Shown: positions 17,914 to 26,662, counted from the stretch's first letter. The stretch: DNA of 64,000 bases from Mitsuaria chitosanitabida ATCC BAA-476 = NBRC 102408 (GCF_001598255.1 NZ_BCYP01000026.1:62001-126000); one strand, 5' to 3'. The notes: generated from the sequence alone by a model not told the origin. A program made the numbers and translations.

Positions 17914-18249
17914 TCAGAGCGGCGCCAGCCCGTGGCGAGCGCGGGCGCGGTTGCAGGCCTCGTCGCCCAGGCCCAGCGGGGCGCGCATGCCGAACTCGCG
18001 ACACGGGGAGGGGCGCCACTCGTAGATGCCGCAGCCGGCGCGCTCGCCGATCTGTCCCTGCAGCGCCGCGCAGCGCGGCCGCGCATGGTCGGTGCCGCGC
18101 ATCCGGCAGGTCGAGTCCGTCACCTCCACCGTCAGGCCGTCGGGCACGCTGCCGCCCTCGCTGAGCAGCTCCTGGCGGGCGAAGTCGACGCGGAAGCTGG
18201 CGCAGCAGGCGCCGCAGCGGGTGCAGGGATTGTCTTGGGCGGCAGTCAT
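17914..18249 (-). CDS. YkgJ-family cysteine cluster protein
   Basis: A 111-residue protein with the CxxCGxCC motif of the YkgJ family (NPCTRCGACCASFRVDF, residues 8-24) and further Cys residues later (STCRM, RCAAL, GCGIYEWRPSPCREF), the pattern thought to bind zinc or an iron-sulfur cluster. The biochemical role of the family is not established. Its ATG shares one base with the stop of the kinase gene (TGATG), so it is the last cistron of a phosphoesterase/kinase/YkgJ operon. The gene faces the TPR lipoprotein gene convergently across a 157-base gap in which I see no clear terminator. Confidence 0.88.
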   Translation of the reverse strand: MTAAQDNPCTRCGACCASFRVDFARQELLSEGGSVPDGLTVEVTDSTCRMRGTDHARPRCAALQGQIGERAGCGIYEWRPSPCREFGMRAPLGLGDEACNRARARHGLAPL

Positions 18250-19781
18250 CAGTTGGAGGCCGAGGGGCTGATCAGCGCATCATCGCCGCCCGGCGCGTCG
18301 GGCAGGGCGGGTTCGCGCACCACGGTCACGGTGCAGGCGCACTGCGTCACGACCTGGGCCGACACGCTGCCCAGGTAGCGCCGCAGCGCCGAGCTCGCCC
18401 GCGCGCCCATGACGACGTGGTCCACGCCGGTCTTGGCGGCGAACTCGATCAGCGCGTCCGCGGCGTCCGGCGCCTCCAGGACATGGAAGGTCAGCCGGCC
18501 GTCCTCCAGCGCGAGCTCGCGCGTCATCGGATGCGCCCAGTTCTTCAGCGCGATCAGCTGCTGCACATGGTGGCTGCGGCCCTGCGCGTCGGTCAGCTCG
18601 TCCATGCCGATGCGGTTGGTCTTCATCACACCGACGCAGGCCAGGCGCGCGCCGGGCTCGGTCTGCATCAGGCGGCGCACGACCTCGCGCAGTTCCTCGA
18701 GCAGCGCGGGCGTCGCGCCCTGCACGTCGACGGCGGCCATGATCACCGGGCTGCGCGCCACCTGCGCGCCGACCGAGGCGGGCGGCCGCGGTTCCTCGCC
18801 CATGGCCAGGAACCAGCGCTTGAAGCGCCGCACCAGGCCGCTGCGCTGCAGCTTGTGGGCGCGCGCGGTCAGCGGCACGGCGTCGGGTCGCTGCAGGTCC
18901 AGCGCGAGCTGCGCGGCGCTCTGGTAGCGGCGCTCCGCATGCACCTCCAGGCAGTGCAGCACGATCTCCTGGAACCAGGGCGGCAGCTCGGGCCGGATGG
19001 CGCGGGGCGGGATCGGGTCGACGTAGAGCCGGCGCCGCAGCTGCCGTACCGAGGCGGGCTGGCCGAAGGGGCGTTCCCCGGTGGACAGGTGGTAGAGCAT
19101 CACGCCCAGCGCGAAGAGGTCGCTGCGCGGGTCGTTGCGGATGAACTGCACCTGCTCCGGCGACATGTAGGGGCCGGTGCCCATGGGCAGCGAGAACTCC
19201 TCCTCCAGCAGGTCGGGCAGGAAGTCGTGGCGGGAGAGCCCGAAGTCCACGAGCACCACGCCGCCGCCGGGGCGCAGCAGGATGTTGCTGGGCTTGATGT
19301 CCAGGTGCACCAGGTGCTGGCGGTGCAGGTCGGTCAGCGCATGCGCGATCTGGATGCCCAGCTCCACGACCTCGACCAGCGGCAGCGGGGCCTGGTCCAG
19401 ACGCGGGCGCAGGGTGTCGCCCTCGATGCGCTCCATCACGATGTAGGCCTGGCGCCGCCAGTCGCCGCGCGCGACGAAGCGCGGCACATGCGGCCCCTTG
19501 AGCGCCGGCATGATCATCTGCTCGACCTCGAAGCCGACGATGCTGGCCGGGTCCTCGCCGCCCTTGATGCGGGGGACCTTCATGATCAGCGGGAAATCCT
19601 CGCCGGGCAGGGGCTGCTCGCGGCGCACCTGCCAGAGGTTGGCCATGCCGCCCTGGTGCAGCCGCGCCTCCAGCACGAAGCCGTCCAGCACCTGGCCGGG
19701 CTGCAGCGGCGTGGTGACGGGAGTCGGGGACGCCGTTGGGGGCGCGGACGATGGAGAAGGCGGCGGGGACGTGTCGTTCAT
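18249..19781 (-). CDS. Ser/Thr protein kinase fused to a universal stress protein domain
   Basis: A 510-residue fusion. After a Pro/Ser/Thr-rich leader (1-28), residues 30-300 are a Hanks-type kinase: glycine loop LHQGGMANLW, Lys68 in LIMKVPR, catalytic loop HLDIKPSN with Asp161, DFG at 179-181, and SPEQ activation segment. Leu replaces Arg before the catalytic Asp, so it is a non-RD kinase. Residues about 365-500 form a UspA-like domain; MGARASSALRRYLGSVS approximates the nucleotide-binding motif, with Ala replacing one Gly. There is no transmembrane segment, so it should be cytoplasmic. It begins four bases after the metallophosphoesterase stop and overlaps YkgJ. The phosphorylated targets are unknown. 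Confidence 0.9.
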   Translation of the reverse strand: MNDTSPPPSPSSAPPTASPTPVTTPLQPGQVLDGFVLEARLHQGGMANLWQVRREQPLPGEDFPLIMKVPRIKGGEDPASIVGFEVEQMIMPALKGPHVPRFVARGDWRRQAYIVMERIEGDTLRPRLDQAPLPLVEVVELGIQIAHALTDLHRQHLVHLDIKPSNILLRPGGGVVLVDFGLSRHDFLPDLLEEEFSLPMGTGPYMSPEQVQFIRNDPRSDLFALGVMLYHLSTGERPFGQPASVRQLRRRLYVDPIPPRAIRPELPPWFQEIVLHCLEVHAERRYQSAAQLALDLQRPDAVPLTARAHKLQRSGLVRRFKRWFLAMGEEPRPPASVGAQVARSPVIMAAVDVQGATPALLEELREVVRRLMQTEPGARLACVGVMKTNRIGMDELTDAQGRSHHVQQLIALKNWAHPMTRELALEDGRLTFHVLEAPDAADALIEFAAKTGVDHVVMGARASSALRRYLGSVSAQVVTQCACTVTVVREPALPDAPGGDDALISPSASN

Positions 19782-19785
19782 CGCT

Positions 19786-20544
19786 TCAGCGGCCGGCGAG
19801 CAGCCGCTGCGCGAGGCGCTCGGCCAGATCCGTCGGGAGGCCCGGCGCGGCGCGCAGGCCGGCCGCGGCGGCGTCGACATCGTAGGGAACGCGCTGGAAG
19901 GTCAGTTCCTCGCTGTCGTGGTCGAACAGCGCATAGGCGGCGGCCGGGTTGCCGTCGCGCGGCTGGCCGCAGGCGCCGGGGATGACCAGCCACTGGCGAT
20001 TGGGCAGCAGCGGGATGGGCATGCCGGGCTGGGGCTTGAAGTCGCCCGCCTTGCCGGTGCCCGACAGGTGATAGAGCATGGGCTCGTGCATGTGGCCGCA
20101 GAAGGTGTAGCGGCACTCGGTCGCATGCAGGCTGCGCATCGCCTCCAGCCGGCCCTGCACGTAGGCGAAGCCCGAGGGGTCGAAGGCGTTGGCGTGCACG
20201 TAGAGGCAATCGTCCTGTTCATCGGACATCGGCAGCGTCGCGAGGAAGCGCAGCTGCTCCGCGTCCAGCCGCGCGCGCGTCCACTCGATGGCGGCCCGCG
20301 CGTCCTCGTTCATGCCGGGGCGAGGGCCGTTCGCGACGCCCAGGTCGTGATTGCCGGCGACGACGATGGCGCCCTCCGCGCGGAGCTCGCGGACGCGGTC
20401 GACCACCCAGCCCGGGTCGCTGCCGTAGCCGACGTAGTCGCCCAGCAGCGCGTAGTGCCGGGCGCCCTGCTGCCGGGCGTGCTCGAGGACGGCCTCGAAC
20501 GCCTGACGGTTGGCATGCAGGTCGGAGATCAATGCGGTTTTCAT
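19786..20544 (-). CDS. Calcineurin-like metallophosphoesterase
   Basis: A 252-residue single-domain phosphoesterase with all metal motifs: Asp8 and His10 in SDLHANR, GDYVGYG (Asp36), GNHD (64-67) and the late CGHMHEP. It resembles the YfcE/diadenosine tetraphosphatase-like group that acts on small phosphodiesters or phosphoproteins. The first MKTALISDLH places the start; longer frames add no homology. It is the first gene of a probable three-gene operon with the kinase-Usp fusion and YkgJ, four bases from the kinase, and might reverse phosphorylation made by that kinase. That pairing is inferred from position alone. Confidence 0.9.
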   Translation of the reverse strand: MKTALISDLHANRQAFEAVLEHARQQGARHYALLGDYVGYGSDPGWVVDRVRELRAEGAIVVAGNHDLGVANGPRPGMNEDARAAIEWTRARLDAEQLRFLATLPMSDEQDDCLYVHANAFDPSGFAYVQGRLEAMRSLHATECRYTFCGHMHEPMLYHLSGTGKAGDFKPQPGMPIPLLPNRQWLVIPGACGQPRDGNPAAAYALFDHDSEELTFQRVPYDVDAAAAGLRAAPGLPTDLAERLAQRLLAGR

Positions 20545-20744
20545 GTGCCGGCAAGCATGCCACGGGCGGCTGACGCGTCGCTGATCCGCGCTGCGGGGGA
20601 ACCCTCGATCCTCCCCCGCATGGGCGGGGAGTGACCTCCAGATGGGCGGGGAGAGGGGAATCATGAGGAACGGCACCCCGGGTGTTTGCTAATCTGGCCG
20701 TCTGACGTGGGACGCCGACGGCGCCCGGCACGGGAGACAACAAG

Positions 20745-21620
20745 ATGCATCGATCGGGATCGGGACGACACGAGGCGCCTGGGGGACGCGGCGGGAGGTC
20801 GCGGGGTGGGCGGCGGCCGCTCTTTCTGGGGCTCGTGCTGGCCCTGATGGGGTCCCCCGCCTGGGCGGATTGCACGCGGGCGATGCGGGTGCCGGTGGCG
20901 CCCATCGGGCTGAGCGTGATCTCCTCGGGCGGCGAGGTCGCGGGCGTGTACCCCGACGTGCTGAACAAGGTCAGCGCGGAGACGGGCTGCCGCTTCGAAT
21001 TCGTGGTCGTGCCGCGGGCGCGGCTGGAGGCGATGTTCAACAGCGGCGGCGCCGACCTGCTGGTGCCGGCGACACGCACCTCGGCCCGCGACGCGCGGGG
21101 CGACTTCATTCCCATGGTGCGGGTGCGTCCGATGCTGATCTCGCTGGCGTCGGACCGGGCGCCGCTGGAGAGCCTGGCGGACCTGGCCGAGCGCCGCGAG
21201 CTGCGCGTCGCGGTGGTCCGGGGCTTCGACTACGGCGAGTCCTACCAGCGCCTGCTGCAGACGCTGCGCGATCAGAAGCGGTTGGTGCTGGAGGCGGACA
21301 CGCTGTCGGTGGCGCGCGCGCTGGAGCGCAGCCTCGCCGACGTGACGGTGATGGCGCCGTCCATCTTCACGGGGACGCTGCAGCAGGACTCCAAGGCCAA
21401 GGGCCTGCTGGAACGCCTGCGCTTCGAATCGATGGCGGAGCTGGGCTGGAGCGACAGCGGCGTCTACCTGTCACGCCACCTGTCTCCGAAGGACCGGGAG
21501 GTCCTCACCGACGCGCTGGAGCGCAACGTGCGCTCGGGCGCCGTGTGGAAGACGGTGCAGAAGCACTACCCGGCCGGGACCTACGAAGAGGGCATGAAGC
21601 CGCTGGTCACGCTGAAGTAG
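20745..21620 (+). CDS. Periplasmic solute-binding protein, amino-acid ABC type (SBP_bac_3 fold)
   Basis: A 291-residue exported protein. An Arg/Gly-rich N-terminus precedes LFLGLVLALMGSPAWA, cleaved after residue 41. The mature part follows the type II binding-protein fold: GVYPDVLNKVSAETGCRFEFVVVPRARLEAMFNSGGADLLVPATRT, then ELRVAVVRGFDYGES. No ABC permease or ATPase genes lie nearby, so it may be an orphan receptor, or a sensor-like protein of the kind common in Burkholderiales, rather than part of a transporter. GGAG precedes the ATG. It converges on argF, with two hairpins between. Confidence 0.82.
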   Translation: MHRSGSGRHEAPGGRGGRSRGGRRPLFLGLVLALMGSPAWADCTRAMRVPVAPIGLSVISSGGEVAGVYPDVLNKVSAETGCRFEFVVVPRARLEAMFNSGGADLLVPATRTSARDARGDFIPMVRVRPMLISLASDRAPLESLADLAERRELRVAVVRGFDYGESYQRLLQTLRDQKRLVLEADTLSVARALERSLADVTVMAPSIFTGTLQQDSKAKGLLERLRFESMAELGWSDSGVYLSRHLSPKDREVLTDALERNVRSGAVWKTVQKHYPAGTYEEGMKPLVTLK

Positions 21621-21677
21621 CGAGGCCGGCGCGGTCCCGGTGGTGCGCGTTCCGAAGATCCGCGGGCCCATGAAGAA

Positions 21678-21724
21678 GGCCCGCGCGAGGCGGGCCTGGA
21701 GCTGGTCGCGGGGCACGGCCCCGC
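21678..21724 (-). terminator. Tandem hairpins after argF
   Basis: GCGGGGC/GCCCCGC (21708-21724, three-base loop) and GGCCCGC/GCGGGCC (21678-21696, five-base loop) follow the argF stop on the minus strand. The second is followed by TTCTTC, a short U-tract, so it may end the argDF transcript and also slow the opposing gene. Confidence 0.55.
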
Positions 21725-21737
21725 GAGGGCGGGGCGG

Positions 21738-22679
21738 TCAGCCGATGCGGCCCAGCAGCAGGTACTCCATCAGCGCCTTCTGCACGTGCATGCGGTTCTC
21801 GGCCTCGTCCCAGACCACCGACTGCGGGCCGTCGATGACCTCGGCCGCGACTTCCTCGCCGCGGTGCGCCGGCAGGCAGTGCATGAACAGCGCATCCGGC
21901 TTGGCCACGGCCATCATGTCCGCATCGACGCACCAGTCCGCGAACGCGGCGCGGCGCGCCTCGTTCTCGGCCTCGTAGCCCATGCTGGTCCACACGTCCG
22001 TCGTCACCAGGTCCGCGTCGCGGCAGGCTTCCTTCGGATCGGCGAAGACCTTGTAGCAGGCGGTGTTCTTGATGCCCGCCACGGCCGGGTCGATCTCGTA
22101 GCCGCTGGGCGTGCTCACGTGCACCGTGAAGCCCAGGATCTCCGCCGCCTGCAGCCAGGTGTTGGCCATGTTGTTGCCGTCACCGACCCAGGCCACCACG
22201 CGACCCTTCAGGCAGTCCATGTCGATCGCGCCGCGTCGGTCCATGCCGCGCTGCTCGATGAAGGTGAACAGGTCCGCCAGGATCTGGCACGGGTGGTACT
22301 CGTTGGTCAGGCCGTTGATCACCGGGACCCGCGAGTGCGCCGCGAAGCGCTCCAGCTTGGTCTGCTCGTAGGTGCGGATCATCACGATGTCGACCATGCG
22401 GCTGATCACGCGGGCGCTGTCCTCGATGGGCTCGGCGCGGCCCAGCTGGCTGTCGCCGGTGGTCAGGTGCACCACCGAGCCGCCCATCTGGTACATGCCC
22501 GCCTCGAAGCTCACTCGCGTGCGCGTGGAGGCCTTCTCGAAGATCATCGCCAGCGTGCGGTCCTGCAGCGGCTGGTACTTCTCGTAGTTCTTGAAGCGAC
22601 GCTTGATGGTCGAGGCGCGTTCGAAGAGATGGGCGTACTCCTCGGCGCGCAGGTCCTTGAACTGCAGATAGTGGCGCAT
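21738..22679 (-). CDS. argF: Ornithine carbamoyltransferase
   Basis: A 313-residue cytoplasmic enzyme joining ornithine and carbamoyl phosphate to citrulline in arginine synthesis. It has the carbamoyl-phosphate motif STRTR (51-55 in FEKASTRTRVSFE), HPCQ (in EYHPCQILADLFTF) and the ornithine-binding HCLP (LFMHCLPAHRGEEV). The start is the ATG with GGGAG eight bases upstream; a second ATG at 22700 overlaps the argD stop (ATGA) and would add seven residues. Length matches the family. It forms an operon with argD just upstream, and a DUF3579 gene lies divergently beyond argD. Confidence 0.97.
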   Translation of the reverse strand: MRHYLQFKDLRAEEYAHLFERASTIKRRFKNYEKYQPLQDRTLAMIFEKASTRTRVSFEAGMYQMGGSVVHLTTGDSQLGRAEPIEDSARVISRMVDIVMIRTYEQTKLERFAAHSRVPVINGLTNEYHPCQILADLFTFIEQRGMDRRGAIDMDCLKGRVVAWVGDGNNMANTWLQAAEILGFTVHVSTPSGYEIDPAVAGIKNTACYKVFADPKEACRDADLVTTDVWTSMGYEAENEARRAAFADWCVDADMMAVAKPDALFMHCLPAHRGEEVAAEVIDGPQSVVWDEAENRMHVQKALMEYLLLGRIG

Positions 22680-22696
22680 CAGGCTGTCTCCCGGCT

Positions 22697-23914
22697 TCAT
22701 GGCGCGGGCGCGGCCAGGAAGGCCTTGATCAGCGGCAGCAGGCGCGCGGCGATCTCCGCGGCCTCGGCGCTGCTGACGATCAGCGCGGGCAGCAGGCGCA
22801 CCACGGAGTCCGCCGTCACGCTGATCAGCAGGCCGGCTTCCGCCGCCTGGCCCAGCAGCACGCCGCAGGGGCGGTCCAGCTGGATGCCGATCATCAGGCC
22901 GTAGCCGCGCACCTCGACGAAACCGGGCACGCCGGCCAGGCCTTGCTCCAGCGCCGCCTTCAGCTCCGCGCCGACCTTCGTGGCGTTGGCCAGCAGGCCG
23001 TCGTCCTCCATGACCGACAGCGTCTCGACGCCGGCGCGCATGGCCAGCGGATTGCCGCCGAAGGTCGTGCCGTGGTTGCCGGCGCCCAGCACCTTGGCCG
23101 CGCGCGGACCGCAGACCACGGCGCCGATGGGCACGCCCGAGCCCAGGCCCTTGGCCAGCGGCATCACGTCGGGGACGATGCCGGCCCACTGATGCGCGAA
23201 CCACTTGCCGGTCCGGCCGATGCCGCACTGGACCTCGTCCAGCATCAGCAGCAGGTCGTGCTGGTCGCACAGGCGGCGCAGTGACTTCAGGAAGTCCATG
23301 TGCGCCGGGTTGATGCCGCCTTCGCCCTGGATGGTCTCCAGGAAGATCGCGGTGATGTTGGGGTTCTGCGCGATGGCCTGCTCGATCGCGGCCACGTCGT
23401 TCAGCGGAACGCGGACGAAGCCCGGCACCAGCGGACCGAAGCCGGCCTGCACCTTGGGATTGCCGGTGGCCGACAGCGTGGCGATCGAACGTCCGTGGAA
23501 GGCCTTCTCGAACACGATCACGGCGGGGTTGTCGTTGCCGCGGTCATGACCGAACTTGCGCGCGATCTTGAGCGCCGCCTCGTTCGCTTCCAGGCCGGAG
23601 TTGCAGAAGAAGGCGTTGGTCAGGCCGGAGAGCTCGCAGAGCTTGGCCGCCAGCGTCTCCTGCAGCGGGACGTGGTAGTAGTTGCTGGTGTGGATCAGCT
23701 TGCCCACCTGGTCCCGCAGCGCCGCGACCAGCCGGGGGTGGTTGTGCCCCAGCGTGTTGACGGCGATCCCCGACAGCGCGTCCAGGTATCGTCGGCCGGC
23801 CGTGTCCCACACCGTGAGGCCTTCGCCGTGCGACAGCGCGAAGGGGAGGCGACCATAGGTCTGCATCACATGGGGATCGGTCGGGGCGGCGAACGAGGAG
23901 TCCGGGGCGTTCAT
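22697..23914 (-). CDS. argD: Acetylornithine aminotransferase
   Basis: A 405-residue PLP enzyme, class III aminotransferase, converting N-acetylglutamate semialdehyde to N-acetylornithine and often able to serve in lysine synthesis. Recognisable blocks are TVWDTAGRRYLDALSGIAVNTLGHNHP, the LDEVQCGIGRTGKW segment with the PLP-contacting Asp, and the Schiff-base Lys in MPLAKGLGSGVPIGA. The ATG has GGAG six bases ahead; a TTG just before it is not needed. It is first of the argD-argF operon and ends in a position where its stop overlaps an alternative argF start. No ArgR box could be identified by eye in the 276 bases upstream. Confidence 0.96.
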   Translation of the reverse strand: MNAPDSSFAAPTDPHVMQTYGRLPFALSHGEGLTVWDTAGRRYLDALSGIAVNTLGHNHPRLVAALRDQVGKLIHTSNYYHVPLQETLAAKLCELSGLTNAFFCNSGLEANEAALKIARKFGHDRGNDNPAVIVFEKAFHGRSIATLSATGNPKVQAGFGPLVPGFVRVPLNDVAAIEQAIAQNPNITAIFLETIQGEGGINPAHMDFLKSLRRLCDQHDLLLMLDEVQCGIGRTGKWFAHQWAGIVPDVMPLAKGLGSGVPIGAVVCGPRAAKVLGAGNHGTTFGGNPLAMRAGVETLSVMEDDGLLANATKVGAELKAALEQGLAGVPGFVEVRGYGLMIGIQLDRPCGVLLGQAAEAGLLISVTADSVVRLLPALIVSSAEAAEIAARLLPLIKAFLAAPAP

Positions 23915-24190
23915 CAAGTCTCCAGAGTCGAGGAGGGGGTGGGGGAAATGCGGCGCGGGCCGCGTCGGAAAACTCCAGTCGGCGAACGGCGTGCCTCACT
24001 GGGGTGGGCGCCTGGTCGACATGAGCGGACGATTCTACGGGTCGACCCCGGAACGTGAGGAGATTCCTCCTGGACAGGGTCGCCAGCCACGCTTACCAGC
24101 GGGCGAGGAGAAGCCCGCGTGTGCTGCGGCGCAACACATCCGAGGCACAATAGCGGTTTTGCCGGGACGCGTGAGATCGCCGATTTGCCA

Positions 24191-24538
24191 ATGACTGAGC
24201 AGCCCAAGCCGCGAGAAGTGTTCATCCAGGGGATCACCACGGATGGCCGCACCTTCCGCCCGAGCGACTGGGCCGAACGTCTGGCAGGGGCCATGTCCTG
24301 TTTCCGCCCCGGCGGCACCCGCAGCGGCCGCGACGCCTACCTGGGCTACAGCCCCTACTGCGTCCCGCGTGTGGTCAACGGCGTCAAGTGCGTCATCGTC
24401 AACGAGGCGCTGAAGTCCGTCGAACCCATGGCCTGGGACTTCGTCATGAACTTCGCCCGGGACAACAAGCTCACCGTCGTCGACGCCTGCCTGCTGCCCG
24501 AGGGCGGCACCGGCCCCAAGCCCGGTCCGGCCGTCTGA
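24191..24538 (+). CDS. DUF3579 domain protein
   Basis: A 115-residue cytoplasmic protein with the hallmark strings of DUF3579: REVFIQGITTDGRTFRPSDWAERL, GYSPYCVPR and EPMAWDFVMNFARDNKL. The family is almost confined to betaproteobacteria and commonly lies next to argF; its function is unknown. It is transcribed away from argDF. Its stop is followed directly by a 9-bp minisatellite and a dispersed palindrome. Confidence 0.9.
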   Translation: MTEQPKPREVFIQGITTDGRTFRPSDWAERLAGAMSCFRPGGTRSGRDAYLGYSPYCVPRVVNGVKCVIVNEALKSVEPMAWDFVMNFARDNKLTVVDACLLPEGGTGPKPGPAV

Positions 24539-24562
24539 GCGCCCCGGCGCTCGACTGACTCG

Positions 24563-24661
24563 GCGCTCCCCGCGCCATCCGCGCTCCCCGCGCCATCCGC
24601 GCTCCCCGCGCCATCCGCGCCATCCGCGCCATCCGCGCCATCCGCGCCATCCGCGCTGCCC
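24563..24661. repeat. 9-bp minisatellite (11 units)
   Basis: Eleven contiguous 9-base units. The first six alternate GCGCTCCCC and GCGCCATCC (three 18-base dimers), then four exact GCGCCATCC, then one degenerate GCGCTGCCC. It lies 24 bases after the DUF3579 stop. Frames across it (runs of Ala-Asp-Gly or Gly-Trp-Arg) are repeat artefacts, not genes. Confidence 0.92.
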
Positions 24662-24673
24662 ACCCATCGACGC

Positions 24674-24713
24674 CCCCTCGCCCGCTTGCGGGAGAGGGTC
24701 GGGGTGAGGGTCT
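24674..24713 (+). repeat. Dispersed palindromic repeat, copy 2
   Basis: CCCTCGCCCGC pairs with GCGGGAGAGGG (24688-24698) with one mismatch, followed by TCGGGGTGAGGGTC. It is the same element as copies at 13490, 48042, 48830 and 60818, here directly after the minisatellite and upstream of the M14 gene. Confidence 0.8.
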
Positions 24714-24794
24714 GGCCCGAACGGGCCATCGCCGTCGCGCACGTCCACGTCTAGCCTTGCGGGTTCGCTCCGTCATCCTGGCAAGGCCAAGGAC

Positions 24795-25847
24795 ATGGCC
24801 GTCTTCACCGCTGACGCGGCACCCGTCGTCGCGCCCGCCCTGCCGGAACTGCAGGAACTCTGGCGCCTGATCGATCAGGGCGGCGCGATGGTCCGCGCGC
24901 GCGAACTGGCCCGTGTGAGCGTGGCGGGCGGCGAGCTGCCGGTGGTCGCGGTGACGATGGGCAACCCCGATCCCGCCGTGCCGGGCCTGGGCTTCATCGG
25001 CGGTGTGCATGGCCTGGAACGTATCGGCGCGCAGGTGGTGCTGGCCTACCTCGGCAGCCTGGTGCGGCGCCTGCGTTGGGATCTGAGCCTGCATCAGCAG
25101 CTCGAGTCGCTGCGGCTCGTCTTCCTGCCGGTGGTGAATCCGGGCGGCGTGCTGACAGGATCGCGCGCGAATCCGCAGGGCGTTGACCTGATGCGCAACG
25201 CGCCGCAGGACGCGGAGCATCCGGTGCCCTTTCTTGTCGGCGGCCAGCGCCTATCGCGCCGCCTGCCGTGGTATCGCGGCGCGATCGGCGCGCCGATGCA
25301 GCCGGAAAGCGATGCGCTCTGCCGTCTGGTGCGCGAGGAGCTGCTCGGGCGTCCGGTCGCGATGACGATCGACTGCCATTCCGGCTTCGGTCTGCACGAT
25401 CGCATCTGGTTCCCCTATGCCCGCAGCCGCCGGCCGATGCGGCACCTGGCCGAGGTCCATGCGCTGTGCGAGGTCCTCGACCAGGGCTTGTCGCCGCATC
25501 CCTACATCATGGAGCCGCAGAGCCGGCATTACCTGACCCATGGGGACCTGTGGGACCACCTGTACGACGAGTCCATCACCCTCGATCGTGGGGTCTTCCT
25601 GCCGATGACGCTCGAAATGGGGTCATGGCTGTGGGTGAAGAAAAATCCGCGCCAGCTACTCTCCCGGCACGGGATGTTCAACCCGTTGATCGAACATCGC
25701 CAGCGGCGCGTGTTGCGTCGTCACATGGCCTGGCTGGACTTCATGACGCGCGCCGCGCAGGGCGCGTCCCGATGGATGCCGGGGCCGGAGTCGCGGCTGG
25801 ATCATGGCGAGCAGGCGCTCATCAGGTGGTACCGCAGGAGGGATTGA
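24795..25847 (+). CDS. M14-family zinc carboxypeptidase / amidohydrolase
   Basis: A 350-residue cytoplasmic member of peptidase family M14. Zinc ligands are visible as H72xxE75 in GGVHGLER and His195 in DCHSGFG; NPGG and DLMRN supply substrate-contact residues, and a late LEMGSW carries the probable general-base Glu. No signal peptide is present, so it resembles the cytosolic succinylglutamate-desuccinylase-like and murein-peptide-like branches rather than secreted carboxypeptidases. The substrate is unknown. Its stop overlaps the start of the next hydrolase gene (TGATG), so the pair is translationally coupled. Confidence 0.87.
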   Translation: MAVFTADAAPVVAPALPELQELWRLIDQGGAMVRARELARVSVAGGELPVVAVTMGNPDPAVPGLGFIGGVHGLERIGAQVVLAYLGSLVRRLRWDLSLHQQLESLRLVFLPVVNPGGVLTGSRANPQGVDLMRNAPQDAEHPVPFLVGGQRLSRRLPWYRGAIGAPMQPESDALCRLVREELLGRPVAMTIDCHSGFGLHDRIWFPYARSRRPMRHLAEVHALCEVLDQGLSPHPYIMEPQSRHYLTHGDLWDHLYDESITLDRGVFLPMTLEMGSWLWVKKNPRQLLSRHGMFNPLIEHRQRRVLRRHMAWLDFMTRAAQGASRWMPGPESRLDHGEQALIRWYRRRD

Positions 25848-26662
25848 TGGAGGGGCAGGGTAGTCAGACCTGGGTGTTGCTGCGCGGACTGACGCGCGAG
25901 AGTGCCCATTGGGGCGACTTCCCCGCGCGGCTGCTGCGGGCGCTGCGCATTCAGCAGCCGCAGGCGCAGCTCGAGCTGCTGGACCTGCCGGGCAACGGCG
26001 ACAAGCATCGCCAGAGCAGTCCGACGCATGTCGAGGACATGATGGAGGATTGCCGCGCCGAGCTCCGGCGCCGCGGCGTGCCGCCGCCGTACCAGTTGCT
26101 GGCGATGTCGCTGGGCGCGATGGTCGCGAGCGAGTGGGCGGCCCAGTATCCGGAGGAATTGACCGCCATCGTGCTGATCAATACCAGCCTGCGGCCGTTC
26201 AGCGCGTTCTTCCGCCGCCTGCGGCCATCGAATTACTGGTCGCTGCTGATGCTCAGCCTGACGCGCCTGAGCCTGCGCCAGCGCGAGGCCAAGGTGCTGT
26301 CGATGACGACTCGGCTGCAGCAGCAGCCGGATCGGGTGATCGAGGATTGGGTCTCCATCCAGCGCCGGCATCCGGTGCGCAAGCGCAATGCGCTGCGTCA
26401 GCTGCTGGCGGCCGCCCGCTACCGGGCCAGCGTCGCCAAGCCGGAGCCGCCGATGCTGCTGCTGTGCAGCCAGGGAGATGCGTTGGTGGATTGGCGCTGC
26501 TCGCAGGCCATCAGCCGCGCCTGGGGGGCGCCGCTGCGGCTGCATGCCCGGGCCGGGCATGATCTGCCGTTGGACGACGGGGAGTGGGTCGCGCGCAATG
26601 TCGCCGACTGGCTCCACGTGCGCGAAGTCGTCGGCCAGGTCACCGCTCCGATGCCGCTCTGA
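25847..26662 (+). CDS. Alpha/beta hydrolase
   Basis: A 271-residue alpha/beta hydrolase. WVLLRGLTRESAHWG is the first strand and oxyanion loop, LLAMSLGAM carries nucleophile Ser88, LLCSQGDALVDW the acid and RAGHDLPLDD the His. AGGAGG in the end of the M14 gene serves as its ribosome-binding site and its ATG overlaps that gene's stop by one base. The two enzymes likely act on the same compound, but nothing identifies it. A bidirectional terminator separates it from rpsT. Confidence 0.87.
   Translation: MEGQGSQTWVLLRGLTRESAHWGDFPARLLRALRIQQPQAQLELLDLPGNGDKHRQSSPTHVEDMMEDCRAELRRRGVPPPYQLLAMSLGAMVASEWAAQYPEELTAIVLINTSLRPFSAFFRRLRPSNYWSLLMLSLTRLSLRQREAKVLSMTTRLQQQPDRVIEDWVSIQRRHPVRKRNALRQLLAAARYRASVAKPEPPMLLLCSQGDALVDWRCSQAISRAWGAPLRLHARAGHDLPLDDGEWVARNVADWLHVREVVGQVTAPMPL

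Noticed and set aside
24471-24748. Minus-strand frames across the 9-base minisatellite coding for Gly-Trp-Arg or Ala-Asp-Gly runs
   Set aside because: Produced by the repeat itself; no ribosome-binding site and no conserved sequence on either side.
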